Source: Periplaneta americana (lineage: Eukaryota; Arthropoda; Insecta; Blattodea; Blattidae). Taken from it: 64,000 nt of DNA. The notes beneath the pieces are model-generated. The model had not been told where the DNA came from. It saw only the letters and a list, made by a program, of their open reading frames with translations, and did not search any database. The stretch lies in the NCBI RefSeq assembly GCF_040183065.1, contig NC_091131.1, positions 99,944,330 to 100,008,329 on the forward strand, in the 5' to 3' direction. Of the stretch, positions 24,573-35,855 are shown piece after piece. Position 1 is the stretch's first letter; each line of letters begins with the position of its first letter. A program made the translations under genes and the position numbers.

Positions 24573-25555
24573 GTTTGATTTAGAACTTCCACCACTACGA
24601 CCACTACTACTTTTAACAAAAAAAAAAAAAAACATAGAGTTCGAGAGTATTTGTAGCGGTACATTTAAATATCACAAATAACAATTCGGTATACTAATAA
24701 TTCTCTATAGTAAAGTCGTTATACCAAAACCATGAGTCCATACGTAATTTTTATAAATTTTTCTATAAACGTCGATATATTTCAATTACTTTGGCTTCAA
24801 TTTACAGTATTGTTTTCCTTTTTGCAACATTCATCATTTCAGAACGTACAACTTTCGAACACGTGAACACGAAATTGGAACATAACACAAATTAAACCTA
24901 AAAAAAAAGCAACTTAATCACTGCCTTCTAGCAGTGCATCCACTATTCCCTAAGCATGGATGATTATATTGTTGGTCTGTTGGGGGTCTATTTAGGCTAC
25001 TTTTATTGCAATTCGCTTTACGATACCGCAGTTATTTTTACAAGAAAAAGAAAATTTCTAGATGCACATAGAGCCACTGTCATTCATAAATCAACCAAAT
25101 ACTCTTGTACATAAAACATTCCATTGATCACAACAAAATTCCATCGTCTTTCTTTTTTTTTTACGTAGGAGTGTCCTTGTCACACGAAGTTCACATGGCA
25201 AGTAGCAGTAGGACCACAGTCTAGTACTACAGTCACGAAGTTCAATACGTAGGGAATATGCATCCAATGACAGTTGAACTTGGATTCGGAACACCTCAAA
25301 ATCTGTGCTTCATTGGCTGGTCATGACAATATCTTTGAAAAATATTGGAGTGCAGAGGTCAAATGACTTTGTTGTCAAACGCCTGGCATTAGAAAACAAT
25401 AACATGACAGTTGAACTTTAGTTGCTAGCCACTAGGATCGCTACTATCGCACAGTCTATTGTTTGTTTAAGAGTGCTCTCAGTTGCTAACTGCTTGGAAC
25501 ATTGTATCGCGAGAAATGCAAAAATCACCCCAAGCTTCGTGACTGTATGTACTAG

Positions 25556-25871
25556 CAGGGTACGAATTAACGGGGGGGGGGGATTTCCCCCCTGTTGGAA
25601 AGTTACCCCCCTCTCATATGTACTTTAAATTCATATTGACATTCCTGCCAAGGATAACTTCTATCCCCCCTCACAAAACATGTTTTAATACGAATATACT
25701 GTACTTTATAATATTGATGTATTACCACCAGCAAGCTGACAACAATCAATAACTTAGGAATTATACATCTTATCTTAAGCATGCTCCTGGATATAATAAT
25801 AATTATTATTATAATCAAGATGCAAGACAAGTAACTCTGTGCGACCAAGCATTGACCTGTATCGAATGAGG

Positions 25872-25908
<37 letters not shown>

Positions 25909-25909
25909 C

Positions 25910-25951
<42 letters not shown>

Positions 25952-26017
25952 TTTGTGTGGTATTTTCTATCTAGGATTCTATCCCCCCCCTCATCAGAAA
26001 TCTTAATTCGCACTCTG
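25556..26017. mobile_element. Short-TSD DNA transposon/MITE with G/C tracts
   Basis: Inverted ends CAGGGTACGAATTAAC and (opposite strand) CAGAGTGCGAATTAAG, flanked by direct TACTAG (25550-25555 and 26018-26023). A run of G and CCCCCC blocks lie at both ends, and a long (AAT)n tract fills 25870-25950. The 136-codon minus frame with poly-Leu is a shadow of that tract. hAT-like by termini, but the TSD appears to be 6 bp. Confidence 0.75.
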
Positions 26018-26616
26018 TACTAGACTGTGGTAGGACACTGTATCAATATTAAGCTTTACTTGTTCAGTTGTTAGTACAACTACCCACTGATTGATTTGAA
26101 TGAAGGAGGGGGGGGGGGAAGCCACTGATTACATTTTCACAGCGCAAGTGTGATAGAGAAAGAGAACTTTATGTTGTTTTTTGTGTAGATTGTCAGAAAA
26201 TGGAACTGCTGAAGCAATTTTTGAAGAAACGGTTAATAATTTGATGGTATAGATACAGATAGGCAGTTTCTTCAGCGAGATCCCATAAAGTGAATGACAT
26301 CCCAAGAGAAAAACATTGTTGCTTAAAGGTTGCATTACTGCAGTTTTCTCATTGTGACTTATGTAGTAAAAATAATGGCACTAAACACATACCATGTTAC
26401 AACACAATAATTGAAAACCCTCCCTCCCAGAATAAGTAGGTACATAGAGATACAATGTACCGATATCATATACCCTTATTCCGGGGGATATTCAATTAGA
26501 ATAAGTAATACTGTAATAATTTTAGTGTCACTTCCAGTAGAATAACATTAAAATATAAATTTATACTTAATGACAAAACATAACGGCCTTGTTTCCTGAA
26601 GGAAGGTCATACTCAC

Positions 26617-26780
26617 CTCTGCATTATTTTTGTAAGCGTTTCTAATGTGGACGACACCCCCTCCTTATAGTAATCATACACTGTATGTCGAAGTAAATCG
26701 CGAGTGAAATCATCAATAAGGATGGTAATGGAGTAGTATGAGGGAAGGTCGTCAAGTTCTGTCATCGACTATACCTTACA
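26617..26780 (-). CDS. Possible first coding exon, transposase HTH-like (or TE fragment)
   Basis: Minus-strand block with strong splice-like borders: a T14 tract then GTAAACAG acceptor, and AG|GTGAGT donor. ATG at 26765 opens MTELDDLPSYYSITILIDDF, then TRDLLRHTVYDYYKEG and a short tail; an in-frame stop precedes the ATG. The IDDFTRDLLRHTVYDYYK part resembles the linker/helix region of insect IS630-like transposases, as in the decayed copy near 764 (VDDFDR). The two-base overhang would be in frame with the possible 24609 acceptor of the LPCAT3-like gene, which has a one-in-three chance. It may be a plain transposon remnant. Confidence 0.4.
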
Positions 26781-27059
26781 CTGTTTACAAAAAAAAAAAA
26801 AACATTGTGCTCGTGAAAATCAGCTCAAACCAATGAGCTTTCTGCAGTTTGCATGTTCTAATTAAAACAACAGAAGGAAAATAAAACCGAAAACCTTGAA
26901 TTCTTGTATGAGAGAGCTCCAGATAAAATTCACTGTCTAGTTATTTCTCATCAATTAAGTCTTCTGCTCTGTAAATAGATAGATGCCACTGCTGGCCAGA
27001 GCCCTATTGCAGAATCCTGTAAGATTTCAGACACTACCAACAGATAAAAAATAAAACAA

Positions 27060-27365
27060 TATTAAGGAAGACACAATATGCCATCCTCTGGTTGAGGTTC
27101 TGGCTGATATGTACATCTATTATCAGGCAGTACATCTCACTATACGATGTGTGTCAGAGGAAGAACAATTGTTTGTATGCATCTGAAGTCTGACTAGCAT
27201 AATATGTAGCTAGTCGGCGATGTATTGCAATGGAGGGGGAAAGGAACTGGCCACTCTATCCCATTATCTCCTGGCCTAGTTGCTTCATAAGTGGTGTCTT
27301 CTTGGTATCACTTGTCAGGTTCAGACCTGTCTTCGGACAGTTGACTAAACAACAACACAATATAC
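27060..27365 (+). repeat. Dispersed repeat family R1, copy 3
   Basis: Most complete copy: TGTACATCTATTATCAGGCA, AGCTAGTCGGCGATGTATTG, AGGTTCAGACCTGTCTTCGG, TTGACTAAACAACAA. No coding. Confidence 0.7.
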
Positions 27366-27601
27366 CAATAGGTTTTATATTCGGAGGTGAAGTGAACGGA
27401 CTCTCAAATAGTCTACTACTGTATCAATGGAGTGAAGCTCGCGAGTTCCCAAGTCGAAGATGATAATCATTATCATGGCTTTCTTCAGAAGGCATATGTC
27501 ACGTAGGCCCTAATAATATAAGAACACTATTTCTAAAATGAAGGTTCCTGAAATTCCATAGCCCATTCCTGAGTTCTCTATGCTTGAATCAACGGTTAAT
27601 A

Positions 27602-27857
27602 TCGAGGGCTTAGTGTGAAACTAACGTAACTACAAAAATTGACACTTTTAGGTCTTTACACCAAACGATAATAATTCGTTCAAGTTGGTCACAAAAAATC
27701 TTAACTCAGTTTCGAACAGTTTTGTATGTAATACAATTCGTAACTAGTTCATAGTATAGTTCATATGGAATAAGCGTATTGCCTATTAAGAATTTTGCTG
27801 TGAATAAAACATCGATTGTAGTTACGTCAGTTTCACATTAAGGCATTAAGCCCTCGA
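27602..27857. mobile_element. MITE with TCGAGGGCTTA ends
   Basis: Left TCGAGGGCTTAGTGTGAAAC then TAACGTAACTAC; right (opposite strand) TCGAGGGCTTAATG then AATGTGAAACTGACGTAACT. About 255 bp, 30-bp arms, with ATA beside each end as a possible 3-bp duplication. No coding. Confidence 0.75.
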
Positions 27858-27894
27858 ATAATTAAAAATGTTCAACAGTGACGAACACAATGGA

Positions 27895-28290
27895 AGGCAT
27901 AGTGGACTTCGCAGTGAACTCGGACGTTATATATCTTTGACCTAAAGACAAAGATATCACTCCACCGACGATGATCGCGCTGGGAATCATCGTGGACTCT
28001 ACAGCTTACTCAGACGGTCTCTATCCTTGATGCAACGTCGAAGACATCAATCTACTGATGGTGACTGCTGTGAGAATCATTGCGTACTTTACAGCTCAGA
28101 CGGTCTCTACCCTTGACCAAACGACGAAGACATCATTTCAGAGATGGGAATCATTGCAGACATCAGAACTTACTCGGACGATCTCTACCCTTGACCTAGT
28201 GGCGAAGTCATCATTCCAGCTATGGTAATCGTGGTGAGAATAATCGTGGACTTTACACTTTACCGGTCTCTACCCTTGAGCCATCGGTGA
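27895..28290. repeat. Minisatellite, about five diverged 75-90 bp units
   Basis: Recurring landmarks: GAATCAT(C/T)G at 27987, 28073, 28147 and a variant at 28229; GGTCTCTA(C/T)CCTTGA at about 28016, 28102, 28177 and 28264; CGAAGACATCA between them. The array stops one TA before the mariner derivative at 28294, so its right boundary is the transposon insertion. Confidence 0.75.
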
Positions 28291-28293
28291 ATA

Positions 28294-29194
28294 CAGAGGG
28301 CTCCAAAAAAATGTACTCACTGTTTTTAAGTCCATATCTCGTGACATATTTGACTTGACAATTTTTGGCATTGAGAGAGGGTTATGTTAGTGTTCGAAAT
28401 GACCATTACAAACTTGTATACAACGCCCATGGCGCCGAACTATGGCTGTTAGTGTATCTGGCATAATGGCAGCACATGACTCTTCGATTTCTGCAAGTAG
28501 CTCGTCGATTGTTGCTGGTCTTTGTGGATACGCATCATTCTTTATGGTCTCCCAGAGGTAGAAGTCCAGAGGTGTCAAATCAGGAGACCAAGGTGGGTAC
28601 TCAACAGCACCTCTTCGACCCACCCACCGTCCAGGTAGGGTTCTATCGAGGTATGACCTGATATCTCGACGGTAGTGAGGCGGTGCTCCGTCTTGTTGCA
28701 TGTAAAAGAGTTCATCACCATACAGGTTTTGGATGGCAGGCAAAATCCTTATCTGAAGTATATCAAGATATGCCTGGCCAGTTACGGTACCCTTGAAGAA
28801 GAAAGGACCAATCAAACCACGCACTGATACACCACACCACACAGAAAATCCCGGTAGATTCACTGCCCTGTGGGTGGGTTGAAGAAGTACTGTCGAGTAC
28901 CCACCTGTCTCCTGATTTGACATCTCTGGGGGGACTGTAAAGAATGACGTATATCGACAAAGACCAGCAACAATCGACAAGCTACGTGCAAAAATTGAAG
29001 AGTCATGTGCTGTCATTACGCCAGATACACTAATAGCCGTAGTTCGGTGCCATGGACATTGTATACAAGTTTGTGGTGGTCATTTCGAACGCATACTATA
29101 ACCCTCTCTCAGTGCCAAGAATTGTCACGTCAAGTCAAATATATCACGAGATATGGACTTGCAAACAGTGAATACATTTTTTTGGACTCCTCTG
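28294..29194 (-). mobile_element. Foldback mariner-like derivative (901 bp), TA-flanked
   Basis: Ends are TA|CAGAGGGCTCCAAAAAAATG and, inverted, TA|CAGAGGAGTCCAAAAAAATG. Minus-strand transposase 3' half: LFYMQQDGAPPHY (first catalytic Asp context), YPPWSPDLTPLDFYLW (second), ending QVCNGHFEH. From about 28870 to 29194 the same 3' segment is repeated in the opposite orientation, so the element is an inverted duplication of one transposon end. It cannot encode a full transposase. Confidence 0.88.
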
Positions 29195-29196
29195 TA

Positions 29197-29860
29197 CATA
29201 ATACCAGTGACGAGAAATGGAATTTACCATTTGTGCAGAGGGTCCAGACTCAACAGATGGTTCGGAGGGGGTGGACGCATAGGAAACCAGTGTAAGGGGC
29301 GAAGGCCTTTACTCTAGTCGCGACAACAGACTAGCAGGTACTTTCAGGATATTCCCCTAGGGGATCTTTGACGGGGGGGGGGGGGAAGTTGGAGGCGACA
29401 TTGTCATATTACGAGTTAAGGTTTGGATAGGGGCGCCGTCTCCTCATGGATGCTACATCGACGTGGTTGGAGGGCTTCTGATGCTTCCGTGTCTTTTAGT
29501 CGCAATTCACACAGAGAAGACGTAGACAGACGTGGCCTAAAACTAACAGATTGTTAGAAGAAATTTATGTACACAAATGGAAAGGAATACGGATTGACAA
29601 TATGCCAAAAATATGTTCTAGTGTAATGAATATTCAAAAGCTGCATTTTCGCGAAAATCTCAAAGCAAATTTTTACCAGCATCACAATACTTTTTTTGAT
29701 ATGTGGAGTAAGAGCTTATGAATTTATTGACAATAAAATATTCTTTGGCATTTTGTTCTTTTGTTTAAGTTTTCTTTTAAAAAATAAACTGTTTGAATGA
29801 ATTTTCATGGAGCTTAGGAGTTATTCATATCACATAATTATGATATTTTAATTTTAATAC
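29197..29860. other. Unassigned DNA
   Basis: Contains a G-rich run at 29373-29386 and no supported gene. The downstream border is the LINE copy B, whose 5' end is not marked by a clear duplication. Confidence 0.4.
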
Positions 29861-31855
29861 CAGTAAAAGACATGGCAGCAGCACGCAAATTATATCCTTC
29901 AAAATTGAAATTCTTACAGGATTCAGTTGAGGCAAATAAAGATATTTATTTCAATGAAAGTCAGAAAGCAAGTCATACACTTAGAAATAAAAGGAGGGAT
30001 TACTTGAAGGAAAAACTCAATGAGGTAGAAACAAATAGTAAGAATAAAAACATTAGAAATTTATATAAGGGCATAAAGGAATTTAAGAATGGATATCAGG
30101 CAAGGATAAATGTAGTCAAGGATGAGAATGGTGACTTGCTTGCAGATTCTAATTCAATTCTGAACAGACACAAAAACTATTTTAAGCAACTATTAAATGT
30201 ACAGAGGCCAAACAGAAATGATCAGACAAAATTCAAATACAAGTTTGTGGTGGTCATTTCGAACACATACGATAACCCTCTCTCAGTGCTGAGCCATTTA
30301 TTCCCGAACCCACACTTTCTGAAGTCGAAATTGCAATAGAAAAGCTGAAAAATTACAAGTCTCTAGGTATCAATAAAATTCCAGCAGAATTAATACAAGA
30401 GGGTGGAAGCGCATTATCTAGCAAAATTTATAAGCTTGTACTTACTATTTGGGAAAAGGAAATTGTACCAGAACAATGTAAGGAGTCCATAATTGTACCT
30501 ATCTTTAAAAAGGGGGACAAGACTAACTATAGTAACTTTCACGGAATATTAGTTTTGTTGACGTCGTACAAAATGTTGTCCAATATTCTTTTGAGAAGAT
30601 TAAGTTCATATGTAAATGAAATTATTGGGGATCATCAGTGTGGTTTTAGGCATAATAGATCACTATCGATCAGAATTTTTGTATTCGACAGATATTGGAG
30701 AAAAAATGGGAGTATAAGGGTACAGTACATCAGTTATTCATAGATTTCAAAAGGCATGTGACTCTGTTAAGAGAGAAGTTTTATATAATATTCTTACTGA
30801 ATTTGATATCCCCAAGAAACTAGTTCGATTAATTAAAATGTGTCGCAGTGAAACGTACAGCACAGTCTGTATAGGCCAGTTTTTGTCAGATGCTTTTCCA
30901 ATTTACTGCAGGCTAAAGCAAGGAGATGCACAACCACCTTTACTTTTTAACTTTGCTCTAGAATATGCCATTAGAAAAGTCCAGGATAACACAGAGGGTT
31001 TGGAATTGAATGGGTTACATCAGCTCCTTGTTTATGTGGATGACGTGACTATGTTAGGAGAAAATCCACAAACTATTAGGGAAAACAAGGGAATTTTACT
31101 TGAAGCAAGTAAAGAGATAGGTTTGGAAGTAAACCCCAAAAAGACAAAGTATATGATTACGTCTCGAGATCAGAACATTGTACGAAATGGAATTATAAAA
31201 ATTGGAAATTTATCGTTTGAAAAAGGTGAAAAAGTTCAAATATCTTGGAGCAATAGTAACAAATATAAATGACACTCAGGAGGAAATTAATCACAGAATA
31301 AATATGGGAAATGCCTGCTATTATTCGGCTCAGAAGCTTTTATCATCCAGTCTGCTGTCAAAAAAGCTGAAAGTTAGAATTTATAAAACGGTTATATTAC
31401 TACTGACTGTTCTGTATGGTTGTGAAACTTGAACTCTCACTTTGAGAGAGGAGCAACAGAGGCTAAGAGTGTTTGAGAATAAGGTGCTTAGAAAAATTTT
31501 TGAGGCTAAGAAGGGTGAAGTTACAGGTGAATGGAGAAAGTTACATAATGCAGAACTGCACGCATTGTATTCTTCACCTGACAAAATTAGGAACATTAAA
31601 ACCAGACGTTTGAGATGGGCAGGGGATGTAGCACGTATGGGCGAATCCAGAACTGCATATAGAGTGTTAGTTAGGAGGCTGGAGGGAATAAGACCTTTAG
31701 GGAGATTAAGACGTAGATGGGAGGATAATATTAAAATCGATTTGAGAGAGGTGACATATGATGGTAGGGACTGGATTAATCTTGCACAGAATAGGGATCG
31801 ATGGCAGGTTTATGTGAGGGCGACAATGAACCTCTGGGTTCCTTAAAAGCAATAA
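29860..31855 (+). pseudogene. LINE copy B (inter-domain, RT and C-terminal regions), degraded
   Basis: Linker between endonuclease and RT at 29872-30235 (LRNKRRDYLKEKLNEVE), RT from about 30290 with [56 protein letters not shown] and [14 protein letters not shown] (YVDD instead of YADD). C-terminus at 31442-31846 has [20 protein letters not shown] and ends in a (TAAG)-type tail. Frameshifts near 30735 and 31225 and a TGA near 31430 kill it. A 52-base mariner patch sits at 30238-30289. Confidence 0.85.
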
Positions 31856-31919
31856 ATAAGTAAGTTGTAACTAAACATAACATTTCTGACAATATTAAAA
31901 ATAGTAAAGTTTACTTCTT

Positions 31920-32170
31920 TAGGGGGCTCAGGTTCAAATCCTGTTTCATCCAGAATTTATAACTTGTGTTGGACAAGCTCATGGTCCAGGCAATACAGGG
32001 GTTTTCTCCAGGTACTCCGGATCCCTTGTGAATCTCAACAATTCTCCATAATCCTCATCTTTAATTACGAGTGTAATGTGGACCCACTGTCTGTGGTGCA
32101 CTCTGGATAATCTTTGACGAACTGAGTGGTCTATGATTCTTGGCGCTAGCAATATCTATGAGCCTGCTTG
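31920..32170 (+). mobile_element. SINE family S2, plus orientation
   Basis: Box B-like GGTTCAAATCCTG near the left, then TTGTGTTGGACAAGCTCATG, GTTTTCTCCAGGTACTCCGG and GAACTGAGTGGTCTATGATT, the inverse of the 20735-21025 copy. It follows LINE copy B. Confidence 0.7.
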
Positions 32171-32364
32171 TAGAGTTGAGGCAAATAACAAGTTAAGAGT
32201 CCTGCATTGGACAAATAAATAAACAAACTAACACCATATTTAATTAATTATATAACACCAGAATTCGAACTCTGTCCGTGAATTAAAGGAATCCAACCAT
32301 TCCTCGTCCATTTCGTAGGCAGAAGTCTCTTCTGGCCAAAGTCTCATGAGATGGTAAATCCTTA

Positions 32365-33702
32365 CTTACTTACTTACAAATGGCTTTTAAGGAACCCGAA
32401 GGTTCATTGCCGCCCTCACATAAGCCCGCCAGCGATCCCTATCCTGTGCAAGATTAATCCAGTCTCTATCATCATACCCCACCTCCCTCAAATCCATTTT
32501 AATATTATCTTCCCATCTACGTCTCGGCCTCCCTAAAGGTCTTTTTCCCTCCGGTCTCCCAACTAACACTCTATATGCATTTCTGGATTCGCCCATGCGT
32601 GCTACATGCCCTGCCCATCTCAAACGTCTCGATTTTATGTTCCTAATTATGTCAGGTGAAGAATACAATGCGTGCAGTTCTGTGTTGTGTAACTTTCTCC
32701 ATTCTCCTGTAACTTCATCCCGCTTAACCCCAAATATTTTCCTTAGCACCTTATTCTCAAACACCCTGAACCTATGTTCCTCTCTCAGAGTGAGAGTCCA
32801 AGTTTCACAACCATACAGAACAACCGGTAATATAACTGTTTTATAAATTCTAACTTTCAGATTTTTGGACAGCAGACTGGATGATAAGAGCTTCTCAACC
32901 GAATAATAACACGCATTTCCCATATTTATTCTACGTTTAATTTCCTCCCGAGTGTCATTTATATTTGTTACTGTTGCTCCAAGATATTTGAATTTTTCCA
33001 CCTCTTCGAAGGATAAATCTCCAATTTTTATATTTCCATTTCGTACAATATTCTGGTCATGAGACATAATCATATACTTTGTCTTTTCGGGATTTACTTC
33101 CAAACCGATCGCTCTACTTGCTTCAAGTAAAATTTCCGTGTTTTCCCTAATCGTTTGTGTATTTTCTCCTAACATATTCACGTCATCCGCATAGACAAGA
33201 AGCTGATGTAACCCGTTCAATTCCAAACCCTGCCTGTTATCCTGAACTTTCCTAATGGCATATTCTAGAGCGAAGTTAAAAAGTAAAGGTGATAGTGCAT
33301 CTCCCTGCTTTAGCCCGCAGTGAATTGGAAAAGCATCAGATAGAAACTGACCTATACGGACTCTGCTGTATGTTTCACTGAGACACATTTTAATTAATCG
33401 AACTAGTTTCTTGGGAATACCAAATTCAATAAGAATATCATATAATACTTCCCTCTTAACCGAGTCATAAGCCTTTTTGAAATCTATGAATAACTGATGT
33501 ACTGTACCCTTATACTCCCATTTTTTCTCCATTATCTGTCGAATGCAAAAAATCTGATCAATAGTCGATCTATTACGCCGAAAACCGCACTGATGATCCC
33601 CAATAATTTCATCTACGTACGGAGTTAATCTTCTCAAAAGAATATTGCACAAAATTTTGTACGACGTCAACAAAAGTGATATTCCTCGAAAGTTACCACA
33701 GT
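32365..33702 (-). mobile_element. Young 5'-truncated LINE (copy C), intact partial ORF, 13-bp target duplication
   Basis: Flanked by TGGTAAATCCTTA at 32352-32364 and 33703-33715. The minus frame is open from the truncation to the stop near 32387, over 430 codons: [69 protein letters not shown] (RT active site), [26 protein letters not shown] and [17 protein letters not shown]. The endonuclease and first RT blocks are absent. (TAAG)n tail at the 3' end. The intact frame and clean duplication suggest a recent insertion. Clade probably RTE-like; not certain. Confidence 0.92.
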
Positions 33703-33914
33703 TGGTAAATCCTTAATGAACAAAATGGAAGAAATGTGTAAAAATATGACAGCAAGTACAAGGAACCAACAGGCTGCAGTTTATCTGGGCCTGGATAACA
33801 AATGGAGCACAAATAAAATAAACATGGACTTCGAATTAAAACTTTTCACGAGACAGAAAAAAAAAAAAAAAAAAAAGAGAGAAAACTTTAGTAAAATATG
33901 TGTGTGTGTCTAAT

Positions 33915-34400
33915 GCCTACCCACTTCACTTGTGTGATTCGGGTTCCACATATTGCAGATAGATGGCAGAACTGTGGCCCATTTTCAAGTTGCACACCAC
34001 TTCGGTGTGTCACGTTATGCATTATGTGCACTTGTGAAGAGTTATGTCGTGTACTAGGGTGAGTATATGTGTAAGTGTTCTTGTAAGGGGAATGGGTGAG
34101 GAAGGGAGAAGGGGAAACCTAGTGCCGGCACATAGCCTACTTCTGTCGAATAGCACCCGGGGGCCGCCAGGTTTAACGTCCCCATCCAACAGACAAATCA
34201 CTATCAACAGTGACATGTGCCTTCTCTTCATATGCACTGTGGAGAGATTTGGGATTTAACCCAGGCATATTGGTGCACAATCTAGTGCTTAGAAATTGTG
34301 CACCGCCATCTCTCCTAGTCCAGAGGTAGAAATTTTAAATGAAAATTTCTGACCCTGCCAGGAATCGAACCCGGGCTGGCTAGTCTGAAGGCAGACACAA
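33915..34400 (-). mobile_element. SINE/long repeat family S3, copy 1
   Basis: Shares ATGCCTACCCACTTCACTT, GATTCGGGTTCCACATATTG, GTGTACTAGGGTGAG, GCACATAGCCTACTTCTGTC and CCAGGAATCGAACCCGGGC with 59175-59735. The right end read in reverse is a tRNA-like head with box B. Frames within it are artefacts. Confidence 0.8.
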
Positions 34401-35194
34401 AGAGATAAATTTATAATTTGAGAATGAAGGGTTCCTATTAGAGTCGGGCAAACAGCCTCTTACTCCCGCTCGTTCTCGTAGGCGAGACTAGCTGGCCGAT
34501 AATGCCAGTTCCGAGAATCGTATTCTCGAGATTGGCACTCTCGGGAACGAGGAATACCGGGTCCCGGCCTGTTATCGCACGGCCGACTTATCGTTATGAA
34601 ATGCGTACACTGACTGCTGGCTTAATTGCCGCTCATCACTGCAATTCGTGACTCTTTCTGAAATATTAATGTTCACAAAGTAATTTAAGAAGGCACAGCA
34701 GTGTGGTATGCAATAATACAGCACATTATGATTGTAGACATTCTTACAGAAGTCACACTATTTTAATGAACTATTTATTGCCTTTCTGGAGAAGCAAAAT
34801 AATGCAGCACTTTCAGTCGTTACCTAATCCTAAGCTAATCTAAAACAACAACAAGTTATGGTTGGTGCTATGATATATTTTCTCGCTATCAGCATTTCGT
34901 TGACATTCCATATTTAATCATTCGATAGTGTTTTGTATACGCTATAGTAATGGATATCACACGACTGTATTATTATATTGCGCGTTCACATCTGGACGTT
35001 TCGTTGTTATTGCGCTGTGTAAGGACGAAATAAATGAATTAATACTTATTTATATTATTATAAGGGACCAAAGACTCTGACAAAAGATATTTTTGTTTCC
35101 CAACTGATAAAATGCTGAATGTGAAATGGAAACACTTTTGCAAGGGGAAGGACAGAATTACGAAATAGAGTAGATCCTTTCACAAATTGATCAT

Positions 35195-35790
35195 AATTAC
35201 TTACAAACGCGTTTTAAGGAACTCGGAGGTTCATTGCCGCTCTCACATAAGCCTTCCATCGGTCTCTACCCTGAGCAAGATTAATCCAATCTCTACCATC
35301 ATATCCATTTTTATATTATCTTTCCATCTACGTCTCTGCCTCTCCAAACGTCTTTTCCCTCCGACTATCCAACTAACATTCTATATGCATTTCTGGATTC
35401 GCCCATACTTGCTAGATGTTCTGCCCATCTCATACCTCTGAATTTCATATTCCTAATAATGTCAAGTGAGGAGTACAATGCGTGTAGTTCTACGTTGTGC
35501 AACTTCATCCATTCTCTATCCCTCTTAGCCCCAAATATCTTCCTAAGGATCTTATTCTCGAACAGCCTTAATTCTGTTCCTGTCTCAAAGTGAGAGTCCA
35601 AATTTCACAACCATACAGAACAATCGGTAATATAACTGTTTTATAAATTCTAACTTTCAAGTTTTTTGAGAGCAGGGTGGATGACAAAATCTTGTCGACC
35701 GAATAATAACAGGCATTTCCCCCCCCCCCACCATATTTATTCTGCGTTTCCTCCAGAGTGTCATTTATATTTGCTATATCATAACAGAGA
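35195..35790 (-). pseudogene. LINE copy D, 3' fragment
   Basis: Minus-strand C-terminal pieces: [66 protein letters not shown]. Same family as copies A-C but more diverged, with frameshifts and a C-rich run at 35721-35730. The tail GGTTTAAAACGCG-like end lacks a visible duplication. Confidence 0.8.
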
Positions 35791-35805
35791 ATAAAAGAGG
35801 GAACG

Positions 35806-35807
<2 letters not shown>

Positions 35808-35854
<47 letters not shown>
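35808..35854. repeat. (ATT)n microsatellite
   Basis: Uninterrupted ATT tract abutting the 3' end of the SINE at 35855, as SINE tails often seed such tracts. Confidence 0.95.

Positions 35855-35855
<1 letters not shown>

Noticed and set aside
25603-26013. 136-codon minus-strand frame with poly-Leu/Ile
   Set aside because: Shadow of the (AAT)n tract and G/C runs inside the 25556-26017 transposon.
28387-29016. A functional 209-residue transposase gene
   Set aside because: The upstream part of the frame runs through the inverted arm and lacks the N-terminal DNA-binding domain; it is a defective derivative.
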